Assembly (NCBI RefSeq): GCF_021730395.1
Contig: NC_069375.1
Location: 65,065,501-65,129,500 of the forward strand
Direction of reading: 5' to 3'
DNA: 64,000 nt
Origin: Mercenaria mercenaria
Lineage: Eukaryota; Mollusca; Bivalvia; Venerida; Veneridae
Made by a program: the position numbers and the translations under genes. Under the pieces are notes generated by a model that was not told where the DNA came from, ran no database searches, and saw nothing but the letters and a program-made list of their open reading frames with translations. This document shows, one piece after another, positions 45,870-57,350 of this stretch (the stretch's first letter is position 1; every line of letters starts with the position of its first letter).

Positions 45870-48800
45870 CTAAAGCAGAAAATATACAGATGTTTTTCAT
45901 GAAATATGCAAACCTTTTATTGTTTTTTTTAACACATAACCCATGAGATCCTGACTCCACAAAACTTTCTTTTCCAATTAAAACACATGAATAAAGACTA
46001 TTAGAATTTTAGATTATGCCCTCTTTGCATTTACCCTCGTAAAACTATTGATATACATATAAAATTGACTCTCAAAATAAATAACATAATGTTAAAAAAA
46101 TACTTACAAGGGGTGTAAAGTCAGAATTTTTGTACAATTTATAGTCCAAGAGCAATAACTGCTACATATATTAATATACAAATTTTGTGCTGTGATTTTT
46201 ACATGTATATGAGCAAGTGAATGAGTGAGAAGGGTTTTATGACACCCTCACAATAAATGTTAACACATCTAACAGCAAAGAAAATACTACTCTAAAAGTC
46301 TCATATTTCATGTTTTTTGGGGTTTTTTTTCGTGATTTTCCTTTTTTTTCATGGTTTTCATGAGGATGCCACATCGAAATCAGGGAATTTCCGTAGTGTG
46401 TATATATATCCTTTAAATACCTGGTATGTTGAAACATAATTCTATTCATTCCGTAATGTGCCGTTATATTTACCTGGGATCTTGGAACATTCTTTTGTTG
46501 GGATCTTGAAACGATCATAGATCATTAATAAAAGAATGTTCTAACAAACCAGGTTATTCAGGGTTTATATATTACTTAACTAGAGCTATCACTAAAGGTG
46601 ATGAATGTACCCCCCGCATGCACTGACACAGTACATTGCAATTTGACACACACAAGACTGCATAATTATGTGGACTGTATGTATATAGACTGTATGATAC
46701 AGTATAGTAACAAAAAACAAAGTCCCATAACTATGCAGAATATTTATCTAAAAGAATGTAACATGCACCATGCACAACTAGGGTTGGTACTGATCACTTG
46801 TGTGAAGTTTCATTAAATTGTGTGCAAAGATTTGGTAGATTAGGCATGCACAAGATTGCATATGCAGACTGTATATACATAGTAAAAGTTAACAAGAAAC
46901 AAAGTCCCATAACTCTGCAATTTTGTCCCTGAAAGAACCTAACATGCCCCATGCACATCTACTGTTGATACTGATCACTTGTGTGAATTTTCATTAACTT
47001 GTGTCAAGGGGATGAGGGGAGATGGTGCGAACAAGATTGTGTCTATGTATAAGTATAGTAACAAAAAAACAAAGTCCCATAACTCTGCAAATTTTTTTTC
47101 AAAAAAGGGCCTAACAAGCCCCATGCACAACACTGTTGGTAAAGATCACTTGTTGAAGTTCATTAAATTGTGTCAGGGGGATGAGGAGATGGTGCGCACA
47201 AGATTGTGTCTATGTATATAGTATAGTAACAAAAAAACAAATTCCCATAACTCTGCAAATTTTTTTTCTAAAAGAACCTAACATGCCCCATGCACAACTA
47301 CTGTTGGTACTGATCACATGTGTGAAGTTTCATTAAATTCTGTCAAGGGGATAAGGAGAGATGGTGCGCACAAGATTGCGTCTACGGACAGATGGACAGA
47401 CAGACAGACAGACAACCTGAAACCAGTATACACCCCCTTACAACTTTGTTGTCGGGGGGTACAATAATATTACAACAGAAAATTTAGCGATACAGATAAA
47501 TTCGCAAGAAGGTTCATTCACAAAATTTCGCGAAAATAAAAACCTCGCGAAGAAATATAGACTTTTACAGTATCTGTACTAGTGAGAACTAATAGTTTTA
47601 TTATTTGATTACTGACCATCATGAATCTAAACATGAATTGCGTCATATTTTTTTCCTATTTTTGTTGGGTTATATTATGGATGTGCAGGCTGATCACGAT
47701 CTGAATAGCCGCAAAAGCAGAATCAATCGTGTCCAACATGATAATGGTTAACATTACAATGTCATGATTATGCATGTTGTGTTACCTGATGCACATGATA
47801 TTGCACAGGTAAACTGGTACCAATTAATGAAAACAACTGAGAAGACTTGAAATGAAATGAAAATTTCACATGTAAGATTGAAATGAGCCATGCCATGAGA
47901 AAACCAACATAGTGGGTTTGCGACCAGCATGGATCCAGACCAGCCTGCACATCTGCGCAGTCTGGTGAGGATCCATGCTGTTTGCTAACAGTTTCTCTGA
48001 TTGCAATAGGATCTGAAAGCGAACAGCATGGATCCTGACCAGACTGCACGGATGCAGGCTGGTCTGGAGCCATGCTGGTGGCAAACCAACTATGCTGGTT
48101 TTCTCATGGCGTGGCTCAAGCATCTTTTTGGGTGAACATCTGATGCAATATTTTCAAACAAAGTGAGAATATACAGTACATGTTCATTAATCCTGTAACT
48201 GTAACAAAAATTATTACTATCGTTTTTGTTATCAGATTACAAACACTATATAATGTGTGACTATGTAATTTTGACACCATTTATAGATATGTTAATGGAT
48301 ATGGGGAGAAAATATAAAAGCATAATTCTAACATATAGCTTATATATTTTGTGAACCAAAAAAAGAACAGTTACCTTTCCCTTAGTAATTCGTTCAAAAG
48401 AAGTTTTAAAATGAGGCAAAATCTTGTCAGAAAAGTTTGTTGCAATTTTACAATACAGTCACACCTGTATTAAGCATCCAACCTAAGGAGCAATACAATC
48501 CGGCTAATTAACAAAAGCTGAAATTAGCAGAAAAATTCAATTTGGGAAGTTTGCTGACTGGCTGCTTAATACAGGTGACAAGAGCACCGCAATGCGGAGC
48601 ACTATACGCCCAAAGGTATAACCTTTGACCCCTAAATGTGACCTTGACCTTGAAGCGAGCCATCCGAAACATGAACTCTGCACGTTGTGTCGATGTGGTA
48701 AACATTTGTGCAAAGTTTCTTTAAATTCCTTCAGGCAGTTAAAAGAGTTACTGAGTGGACATGAAACCAAGTGATATGACATTTGACCCTGAAGTGTGAC

Positions 48801-51800
48801 AATGACCTTGAAGCGAGCCATCCAAAAACATGAACTGTGCATGTTGTCTCGATGTGGTGAACATTTGTGTCAAGTTTCTTCGAAATCCTTCAAGGGGTTA
48901 CAGAGTGGACACGAAATTGCTAAAAGACTGACAGGGAGACAAACACCAGCGTCATAATGTAATACGCTCTCTTCGGGCGTATAACAAGGGCAGGTTCCAT
49001 AGTACTATGATACACAGATGTGGAACAATGTCATTCACTGGAAATCTATAAAATCAACTAAATAAAATGTTCATATATCAGTCCTGGTGGCTATTAACTA
49101 ACAAGAATGCATTCAGTAACTCAATGGCTTGGTCCCACGATGGTTCAGAGCAAGAAATTTATGCCTGTGACAGATAATAACTCAGTCACAGCAGTCACCA
49201 TTTTTTACATGTTTTTGTACAATGTTTGCAAAGAAACTTCATTCTGAAACTACTTACTTGACATCTCATCAGCATTTCGAAGAAATTATCATCGGGAACA
49301 TCTTGGACGTTACGTTGACGCAGGTACTGATTGATCACAGCTTGAGAATTGAGCCCCGGGAACTGGGGTAACGATGCACGCTGATCGTTCATGCGTGAAC
49401 CTTGTATACCCGCAATCATATCGAGGAAGTTTTCACTATCTGGAGTGGATGCTGCAAAAAAACAGCTCATTTTAAAGAACAGAAGCTCAAAATGTCTTTT
49501 GTACATTTTATGTAGGTAGGGTACAAAGAGACCTAGAAAGTCAAACTATTTTTAAACTTCATAATTTATCTTATCTCTATGTGTACATCTATAAAGTACA
49601 AAAATGATGCTTAACAGGGCAAAAAAACACCAACTTAGAAGTGGAATAACATGTCTCAGCCAGTAAAAGTAAAGATGTGCACTAATAGTATCCAGCCTCT
49701 TTTTTCTGACTTATGTTAAATGCCTTCTAGACATCAAAAGGGCTCTTTCTCCAATGGTGACCTACACCTTGAAGCCAGCTCTAAAACGTGCACTCTGCAT
49801 GTTGCCTTGATGCGGTAAACATTTGTGTCAAGTTTCTTCGAAATCCTTCAAGGGGTTCAAGAGTTACAGAGTGGACATGAAATAGGTAAAGGACAGACAC
49901 CGGCGTCATAACATTAAATCATTTCAAAGGACTCATCACAGCAAAGTCCAAAAATGCAAAAGAAAATTAATTATGCTTACCCATTTTTGGTTTGCTTTCT
50001 TCGTTTTCTTTGTTCTCCGATTTTTCCAGGCCGTTTTTCTCACCTGGTACCAAGCTACATCGCTGTTCGTCTATCCGCCGACCTTGGAATTTACTGAGTA
50101 GGTCAAAGAATCCATCATCTTCCGGAGATAATGTCTATGGATTGATAAACATAAATTCATTAACAAATACTCTCTATAAACACTATTCTCTTTTTCATTT
50201 CATTTCTGTGGTAATAAACAATGAATTTTGCAGTCCTTTATCAAAAATAAACGTCAACCCTGACTTAGATGTACATATTCTTTTCTTTACCAAAGAAGAA
50301 AAAAAAACCTAAATAGCTTTGAATTTAACTGTAAAACAAGAGCACCGCCTTGCGGGTGCTGACGCTCATCTGATTTTTTTTGTGTAATAGAAATATTGTC
50401 CTACCCATGATTTTCTAAGTCTAAAAAGGGCCATCATTCTTGCAAAAAGCAGGATAGAGTTATGTTTCTTGATGTACAGTGTCCACTTATGATGGTGAAA
50501 AACTGTTGCAAGTTTTAAAGCAATAGCTTTGATAGTTTATGAGAAAAGTTGACTTAAACATAATACTCAACCAAGAAAATGATTTTCTAAGTCCAAAAGG
50601 GGCAATAATTATTGCAAAAAGCAGGATGGAGTTATGTTGCTTGCTGTACAGGGTCAGCTTATGATGGTGAACAAGTGTTGCAAGTTTCAAAGCAATAGCT
50701 TTGATAGTTTAAGAGAAAAAGTTGACCTAAACATAAAACTTAACCAAGAAATCTGATATTTTCTAAGTCCAAAAGGGGCCATAAATCTTGCAAAAAGCAG
50801 GACAGAGTTATGTTTCTTGCTATACAGGGTCAACTTATGATGGTGAACAAGTGTTGCAAGTTTTAAAGCAATAGCTTTGATAGTTTAGGATAAAAGCTGA
50901 CCTAAACATAAAACTTAACCAAGATAACTGATTTTCTAAGTCCAAAAGGGGCAATAAATCTTGCAAAAAGCAAGATGGAGTTATGTTTCTTGATGTACAG
51001 GGTCTGCTTATGATGGTGAACAAGTATTCCAAGTTTCAAAGCAATAGCTTTGATAGTTTAGGAGAAAAGTTGACCTAAACATAAAACTTAACCAAGAAAT
51101 CTGATATTTTCTAAGTACAAAAGGGGCCATAAATCTTGCAAAAAGCAAGATGGAGTTATGTTTCTTGCTATACAGGGTCAGCTTATGATGGTGAACAAGT
51201 ATTCCAAGTTTCAAAGCAATAGCTTTGATAGTTTAGGAGAAAAGCTGACCTAAACATAAAACTTAACCAGGCAACGCCGACGCAGACGCCAACGCCGACG
51301 CCGACGCCGACAACCGCTCAAGTGATGACAATAACTCATCATTTTTTTTCAAAAAATCAGATGAGCTAAAAATATTCTATCATATTGAAAGAGATTCTTG
51401 GAATTTTCCAACATAAACATTGGAAAGTCATAAAGTCATGTTGATATAATTTGGTTAACCTTTAGCCTGCTTGCAGCAAGTAGTTTTGCCTTTGTAACCA
51501 GTGCAGATCTAGATCAGCCTGCACCATGGTCTGCACTGTTCATTATTTAGTCAGTAAGCTTTCAGTGAACACTCCTTTGAATAAGAAGTGGTACTGAATG
51601 ATGGACCAGTCCATTTTAAAATTTAGCAGGGTAAAGATTAAATGCACTGAAAAGACATGTAACAAAACCAGTTAACACCAGATTTTAATTTCTTGTGAGC
51701 AATCACTCATCCTGCATGTGATGTTAATTCAGTGAGAGTTTGATATTACACTGAAACAAATTCTGTGAAATCATTAATATTCATGAGGGACTAATTTTCA

Positions 51801-54800
51801 CTGATTTCATGATCAACTCACAAAATAACATCCCAGTGAACAAATAAAATTTCTATTAATTTAATCTTCAAAAGTTAAAATCATTATCAAGAATTCAAAT
51901 GTGCACAAAATAGCTTTTACTGTACAAAACCATGAAATTTCATGCCCACGAAATAAATTTTGTAACATCGTAAAAAAAAATTGAATCCATTGTTTTTAAT
52001 TACCTCCCTTTATGGCTCCAACTGTAAAAGTTCATGCGCAGCTTTTCTAACCATGTGACAATGCAAGACAGCTATTTGGACAGCTGATTCATTTCTTTTT
52101 TTTTTTACATCAAACTGGAAGTCTTATGGAACTTTAAAGTCCATTAGTGTTCTATTTTTAAACAACTGAAGCAAATGTATGTATACCTCAAAACTTTGTG
52201 CCTTTGGTATAACCGTTTCTGAAGCGACTGTCATAGACTTCTGCACTTTTGGTATCTTTGGTCGAGCCCCGCCGTGACCCACGGGCAGTTCCCCTTTCTT
52301 GTCTGGGGTCAGCTTCATAAGTTCCATTCTCTCCATACTATGTCGTCTTGACACATACGTTCTACGATCTGTAATATAATATACAAACAGACATGTAAAC
52401 ACCTGGTCTATAATCCGAAATCTACACAAACAGACATGTACACACCTATTTTATTATGCAAAATATACACAGACATATTAAATATTTTCCGTCTATAGGT
52501 CTGGAAAAAGTAAAAGCAACTGGTCAAAAATTTTGTTGAGTACTGGTTTGCATTTTATTTTTCGGAACTGTCACAGACAAATACATGTACTTACAATGAA
52601 AATAGTTTCTTTTTATCATAAAGCTATTTCTGACAAATTCCTTGAATACTTAACAGCAAGTATAATAGAGAAATAAAGTCAGTTTTTTATCCTGCTACAA
52701 CCTTTGACAGGTTCAAAGCTATTCTGGGGGTAAAGTTCTACAACAAGTATTTTATCTTATTTGACATGAAGAAAGTTTCACAAAAATTTCCATTTTTATG
52801 CACACCATAAAATTTCATACCTAAGTAATATAACATAAACTGTGAGCAGTCCTGGGATGTTTTTTAGGAATGGGAAGCCTGAAAATCTACTTTTTAAATA
52901 TAGAAAAGTCTTTTTTTCAGTACAGCCATATATGAATTTTGGCTATCAAAAGCCTGAAATCAGGACTAGTCCTGAAGTATACCTGGCCTGTTCACTGTAT
53001 TTACATTTTTATAATTTTGAATCACTTACACATGCCGACATCAAGCTGGTCATTCAGATTTGGACGGTCACTGTCTGCACCGGAACTGATACCGAGGACA
53101 GATTTCAAGTCAGCGAGATTCATCTGGGCCGTAACCTGCCCCGTCTCATCTCCTATCTGTAACACAAGAAAACTGTCTCAACCAAAGTGACAGAAAGTTT
53201 GTGATCTTCAATTCAAGTTTTATTTTCAAAGTGGTTTCACTTACATTCATCCCTACAGCATGGGTCATATGGCACCTTTTTTAAACTAGATGCCCACGGG
53301 CAACATGTTGAGCCCGCCAGCTGTCAAGATATGACATGACCTTTGACCTCCAACTGTGACCTTGACCTTTGAGATAGTAACCAGAGGTTTGTGCAAGACA
53401 CTCCTCACTGAGGTTAACATTCATGCCAAATATAAACAAGACTGCTCCATGCATGTCAAAGTAATGGTCTGGACAAACAAATCCGGATGGACGCAGGCAG
53501 GAACGCAGGCATATACAAAGAACAGCCATCTGGACGACCATGTCTTCACTTGCTCAAGTGGGCTCAACAAAAAAAGGGTTTACAGGGGAAACTAGATTTG
53601 TATCCATAGGACACGGATCAGAGCACTAGACAACATTTAGGGAAAGGTACCCATACCTTCAGAAAGGGGAATTTTTCGTCGTTTTAAGACTAAAAGGGGA
53701 AGTTTTTAGCCATATTTTATATTATGTTACTATTTTTCTCACTAATTGATACAGTTTTCAATCATTTCTAAGCAAATGTAACTATATTGCAGCAGTAATC
53801 TTCCTTAAAGGCACTAAAATATAACTTGAGAGTTCATATCTAGTTGTGTCAAACAACCTATTATCGGGGGAATTTTCTTCTGAGAAAGGGGGGAAAAAAA
53901 CGTATTATTTTATGAGGGGAATGGGGCCCATATTCGGCCCCAAAAACGGCCAAACAAGTGCCCTGCGGATGCCCCCACATACTGCTCCATCCTCTAAGCA
54001 AAGTGTTCAGTAAAGACCATCTTCAAATGAAGGATGTTCAACTAAACGTTTGAAGCATATTGTATTCAGATAAGGTTGTATATCTGAGCAACTTTGCATC
54101 CATTCTGCCAAAAAGTATATGAGGCATTGAACACACCAAACTTCTTCACTAAGGCCTATTTAACACAATAAAACCTTTAGCCTGCTGGCAGCCAAGTGAT
54201 TGTGTTTCTGCCTTAGCTATTCAGTCAGTAAATTTTCAGTGAACACCCTTTAAAGTAGTAAAGGGTACTGTTAAAATTGAATTATCGACCATTTTAGAAA
54301 TTTAGCAGGGTAAAGGTTTGCATATACAAAGCTGACAACAAAACTACATTCATCTTTCTATTTCAACTATTTCTTACCTCTTTTGAGATTTCAAGATGTT
54401 TACTGGCATATCGTATAGCCTCTTCATTTCTTCCGAGAGCCGTATGGGCATTACCCAAACTCCAACAGGCGCGACCTTCACCCACACGGTCATCTAATTC
54501 TTGTGCTATTTTTAAATGTTTCATATGAAATTCTATTGCTTTTTCATAATCTTTTAGTAATGTGTATGTATTTCCTAGACTGTAACACGCCTGCGCCTCT
54601 AAAGCCTTATCCCCTAATTGTTTTGCTATTTGTAAAGTTTTCCTGAAAAGAAAAGATTGTAGAAATTAATACAATTTGTCTCTTTGCTGCTAAGACAGCT
54701 GTCAAGTTCTCCAGACACCACAAATATTCAAAACTTAACTGACTTTTCCCTTATTATGTAAAGTCTAGCAAAATACGTACTGTAAAATCAGACACATTTG

Positions 54801-56875
54801 GGAGGATGAAAGTTTACTAGATGTACTTGTTTTAACTGGATATCTCTTTTGTGGTAAAATTTTCACGATTTATGAAAAAATATAAGACTATATAATTATA
54901 TTACAGTAAACTGATAAAAGCATTGTTCACATGTACTTATGAACAAAACAAGGGCAGTTAGAAAGAACGGCAAAATTAAATCCAACGTATTTTCCAGTCT
55001 TACACAATTTATCTGACAAATTTTGCCTAGTTCTGTTAAATTGTCATTTGTTAAAATTTGTCTTCTTTTAACAATGCACGCAACAAATTTTGCGTTATCA
55101 CCACTTGTCAGAATTCATCAGTCTCACCATCTCTTGTTTATCTTAAAATGTCATAGTGGCTTTTCTTTTGTTCGGCACTTTTAACAAACAACAGCCAAAT
55201 TCATGTTATGAATTCCCAGTGTGCAGTAAGCTATTCTTTTAAACATACTGCTACTGAATATTGTACCGAATTTGCCAGTCACAAATCATATTAAGTATTA
55301 GCAAAAAAAACAAAACAATTTGCTTACATTATCCAATCTGAAATATCCGTGAATATATATATATCAAGACCTACATTTTTACAATATGCATTATTCTAAA
55401 TTTCCAAGACTTAGTGGTTGTTTCCCAAAGTAGGTGTATTTTAAACAGGAAACAGCAGGTGAAGTAATATAAACTAATAAAAGTTGTGAAAACCTAGCTG
55501 CCGTAAGACAAACTCAAGATTGAATTAACGTCTCTTGAACTTTCTTTGACAAGTATAATAAAATAACTTCCATATATATTTAGTTAAGTACTAGGCTTTT
55601 GGAGAGTATTAATTTCTTCTTTTCTGCTTAACTACATGTAAGTCACAAAACTAAAATGTGATGAAAAATACAGTTAAACGTGCCTAAGCCAGCAATTACT
55701 ACCTGTATAAAGAAGCCACTTCTCGTTAGCAGCCATTTTTCAACTCGACTTCCTGACTCATTCATTTTAATTTTCACCTGCTGTAAGCAGCCACATTGTG
55801 TCTCTCCTTTGACTGACCACTTAATACAGATTTGACCGATGAAGGGATTTCAATATTTTTTCTTTCACACTCGTAAAAAATCAGCTTTTATAATGTTATA
55901 TTTTGCTGACAGAACTTCAAGGATAGAAAATTTTGGCAACACTAGCTGATTCATCAGATGTTAGATTTATAGTTATATTCACTTTTTATGATACATTTTC
56001 CACGAAATGAAAATTAGAATTAACAAGGAGCTGCAGTTTCAAAATGAAAAATCATACCCACAGGTGTATGACAGAAGATGTTTTTTGAGGTTTTAAGTTT
56101 AAAGGTGAAGATCTTATGAAGGTCAAGGTCATTTATACATAGGTCAGTTTGTAGGTCTTGCAGCAAGGTTTGCTGAGTGCATGAACTAAACTAGATTATT
56201 TATGTGGGCTGTACAACCCAAAATGTTGTTTCATACAGACGGACAAACAGTTATATCCGTGGGGATAAATAGAAAGAAAATGGTCATATACCCTGGGAAT
56301 AAACAGAAAGGAAAAAATTGCCTGCCTACCCACCCTAGTTATGGGGGTCAAGTAATATTAACCCTTAGCATGCTAGATAAATTGTTGTCTGCTGGAAATG
56401 TCGTCTGCTAAAATTGTAAAGTTCATTCAATTTGCTCCAAAATTGGAAGAAATATTGTCAGAGTAGCAAACAGCTTGGAACCTGATCAGACGCCGATTTA
56501 ATCGGCGTCTGATCTGGTTCCAAGCTGTTTGCAAAGGCTGTTAAATTCGCCTGCAGCAGGCTAAGGGTTAAACAAGGGTGCTTTTTACCTGGCCTAACAT
56601 ACATGCTGTCTCACTACTTAGTAAAACTTAGAAATTATCATTTTCATTCTGCAGATCTGACACTATATAAATACCCTAAAATGAGGAAACTGTACATTTT
56701 ATTACAATGTATCTAAATTTCTCTGCAAGAAAAGAGGGAAAAAATATCTTTCAGCCCACCTATAATGTTCAGCTGCCACTTCGAATTCTCCGAGAAATAT
56801 ATGAGCATTCCCGAGGTTACTGTAGGCCCGTCTCTCAGCAGCCTTATCTCCAAACTCACGTGCTATCGCCAACCT
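45678..56875 (-). CDS. GPSM2: G-protein-signalling modulator 2 (LGN/Pins), 3' seven exons
   Basis: Adaptor that binds NuMA or Inscuteable through TPR repeats and GDP-bound G-alpha-i through GoLoco motifs, placing cortical force generators for spindle orientation. Exons in transcript order: 56875-56760, 54642-54378, 53156-53030, 52368-52187, 50134-49981, 49451-49258 and 45869-45678. Every junction keeps frame with GT-AG sites, giving 409 codons. The visible part starts RLAIAREFGDKAAERRAYSN, inside the TPR array, and covers the last TPRs, the linker RRHSMERMELMKL, four GoLoco motifs and a GKKKKK end. The N-terminal TPR exons are missing and must lie past 64000, which makes that intron longer than 7 kb. 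Alternative: GPSM1, not separable without the full tree; protostomes usually have one Pins gene. Confidence 0.92.
46580..47463 (+). mobile_element. Hairpin-ended element, GTACCCCC class
   Basis: Starts ACTAGAGCTATCACTAAAGG with an ATCAC/GTGAT stem and GTACCCCCC. Ends CAACTTTGTTGTCGGGGGGT after a GACAGACAGACAG run. Four units of about 180 bp ('acaaagtcccataactctgc', 'tgttggtactgatcac'). Confidence 0.75.
47676..47757 (+). mobile_element. Partial TTAA-family MITE
   Basis: Right half only: 'gatgtgcaggctgatcacga' to 'gataatggttaac'. Confidence 0.45.
47883..48119. mobile_element. Palindromic MITE, family 'TGAGCC'
   Basis: TGAGCCATGCCATGAGAAAA at the left, its near-complement at the right, and inner arms around GGATCC. 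Confidence 0.85.
48577..48983 (+). mobile_element. Hairpin-ended element, TACGCCC class
   Basis: Starts ACAAGAGCACCGCAATGCGG followed by ACTATACGCCC and ends CTTCGGGCGTATAAC, complementary to it. Two to three units of about 170 bp ('gaccttgaagcgagccatcc', 'atgttgtctcgatgtggtga'). A fragment of the same unit lies at 49735-49920. Confidence 0.7.
49258..49451 (-). CDS. GPSM2: GPSM2 exon (GoLoco 2 and start of GoLoco 3)
   Basis: Encodes FLDMIAGIQGSRMNDQR and, after a spacer, FFEMLMRCQ. The intron splits GoLoco 3 between Q and GARIDDQR. Confidence 0.93.
49735..49920 (+). repeat. Fragment of the TACGCCC-class unit
   Basis: 'gcatgttgccttgatgcggt' and 'cttcgaaatccttcaagggg' match the unit at 48577-48983. 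Lies in a GPSM2 intron. Confidence 0.6.
49981..50134 (-). CDS. GPSM2: GPSM2 exon (GoLoco 1)
   Basis: Encodes LSPEDDGFFDLLSKFQGRR followed by IDEQRCSL, a full GoLoco motif, then an acidic ENKENEES spacer. Donor GTAAGC, phase 1. Confidence 0.93.
50336..51367 (+). mobile_element. Hairpin-ended element with 173-bp units, GCATCTGA class
   Basis: Starts ACAAGAGCACCGCCTTGCGG with an AGCACC/GGTGCT stem and CTCATCTGATTTTTTTTG. Ends CAAAAAATCAGATGAGCT, complementary. About five units of 173 bp ('tcttgcaaaaagcaggatgg', 'caatagctttgatagttta'). The tail has CGACGCCGACGCC. Confidence 0.85.
51455..51641 (-). mobile_element. TTAA-flanked MITE (reverse)
   Basis: TTAACCTTTAGCCTGCTTG at the left and AGCAGGGTAAAGATTAA at the right, with CCAGTGCAGATCTAGATCAG inside. 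Confidence 0.75.
51642..52186 (-). other. GPSM2 intron remainder
   Basis: AT-rich with no further repeat ends seen. Confidence 0.5.
52187..52368 (-). CDS. GPSM2: GPSM2 exon (regulatory linker)
   Basis: Contains RRHSMERMELMKLTPDKK. In vertebrate LGN the equivalent Ser (RRHSMEN) is the phospho-site that binds the Dlg guanylate-kinase domain. The rest of the linker is short and basic, ending KAQSFE before GTATAC. Confidence 0.92.
53030..53156 (-). CDS. GPSM2: GPSM2 exon (end of TPR array)
   Basis: Encodes IGDETGQVTAQMNLADLKSV, LGISSGADSDRPNL and NDQLDVGM. Closely follows vertebrate LGN IGD.TGELTARLNLSDLQ. Donor GTAAGT, phase 1. Confidence 0.9.
53285..53575 (+). mobile_element. Short hairpin-ended element, GAGCCC class
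   Basis: Starts ACTAGATGCCCACGGGCAAC with a GCCC/GGGC stem and TTGAGCCCGCC. Ends CAAGTGGGCTCAACA. One worn unit with TGACCTTTGACCT. Confidence 0.65.
53592..54000 (+). repeat. Worn hairpin-ended element fragment
   Basis: Starts ACTAGATTTGTATCCATAGG and later has GCGGATGCCCCCACA. The interior is largely unrelated and may be an insertion. Confidence 0.4.
54171..54318 (-). mobile_element. TTAA-family MITE, shortened
   Basis: AACCTTTAGCCTGCTGGCAG to AGCAGGGTAAAGG. The central CAGTGCAGACC part is missing. Confidence 0.6.
54378..54642 (-). CDS. GPSM2: GPSM2 exon (two TPR repeats)
   Basis: Encodes KTLQIAKQLGDKALEAQ, CYSLGNTYTLLKDYEKAIEF, HLKIAQELDDRVGEGRACW and SLGNAHTALGRNEEAIRYAS to LEISKE. 265 bases, donor GTAAGA. 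Confidence 0.94.
54643..56357 (-). other. GPSM2 intron, no strong repeats
   Basis: 1.7 kb of AT-rich intron. A worn unit with AAGGTCAAGGTCA lies near 56120. Confidence 0.5.
56358..56571. mobile_element. TTAA-flanked MITE with near-perfect central hairpin
   Basis: TTAA then CCCTTAGCATGCT at the left, AGCAGGCTAAGGG then TTAA at the right. The centre (56468-56530) folds into a 31-bp stem with one mismatch (AAACAGCTTGGAACC ... CAGACGCCGATT). Confidence 0.85.
56760..56875 (-). CDS. GPSM2: GPSM2 exon (TPR)
   Basis: Encodes REFGDKAAERRAYSNLGNAH, IFLGEFEVAAEHY and two bases of an Arg codon. The acceptor follows a T tract ending CAG; the donor is GTGGGC. Nearly identical in residues to vertebrate LGN. 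Confidence 0.92.
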
Positions 56876-57350
56876 CTGAAAAAAAAATACAGAGGAAGAT
56901 CTGTTATATTATCCCATGAGAAATGATGACATCTTGATTTATTGCTATACTGTTAAATAATAAAAGTAAGTTATATAGACAAACTCTGGCTGCCAAGGGC
57001 CTGCTAGACTGGCTCCTGTCTCTATGTTTGTTCTGTCATATTTTCTCCTATATAAATTTTCTTCATTAACAGTGGCAGTAACTCCAGCAGGTTCTTCCTG
57101 CACTGACATTTTTTTATTGCCCCTGGCTTCAAACATAGGTATGGTTTAGCCATCAGTTAAAAATGTGCTATTTTACAGGCTTAAAATTAACTTATAAACT
57201 GTTTGCAGTGTTTTAAAAAAAAAACCCAAAAAAACATGCAGCCAGGGAGCAGGCTAAGGGCCTGCAATCAAGACCAGTTCTAAACAATCATCAGGCCTAT
57301 CTACTGTGAAATCATTAAATTTTCCTGGATTGAATTTCCCGGTTTTAGAA
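56876..57350 (-). other. GPSM2 upstream intron, no recognisable repeat
   Basis: Short frames only. Confidence 0.45.

Larger units (their letters stand above)
45870..49257 (-). other. GPSM2 last intron
   Basis: 3.4 kb, mostly repeats: elements at 46580-47463 and 48577-48983 and MITEs at 47676-47757 and 47883-48119. Confidence 0.8.

Noticed and set aside
50487-51214. Three similar minus-strand frames (LTLYSKQHNS..., FMFRSTFLLNYQSY...)
   Set aside because: They come from the 173-bp tandem units of one repeat element, not from a gene family.
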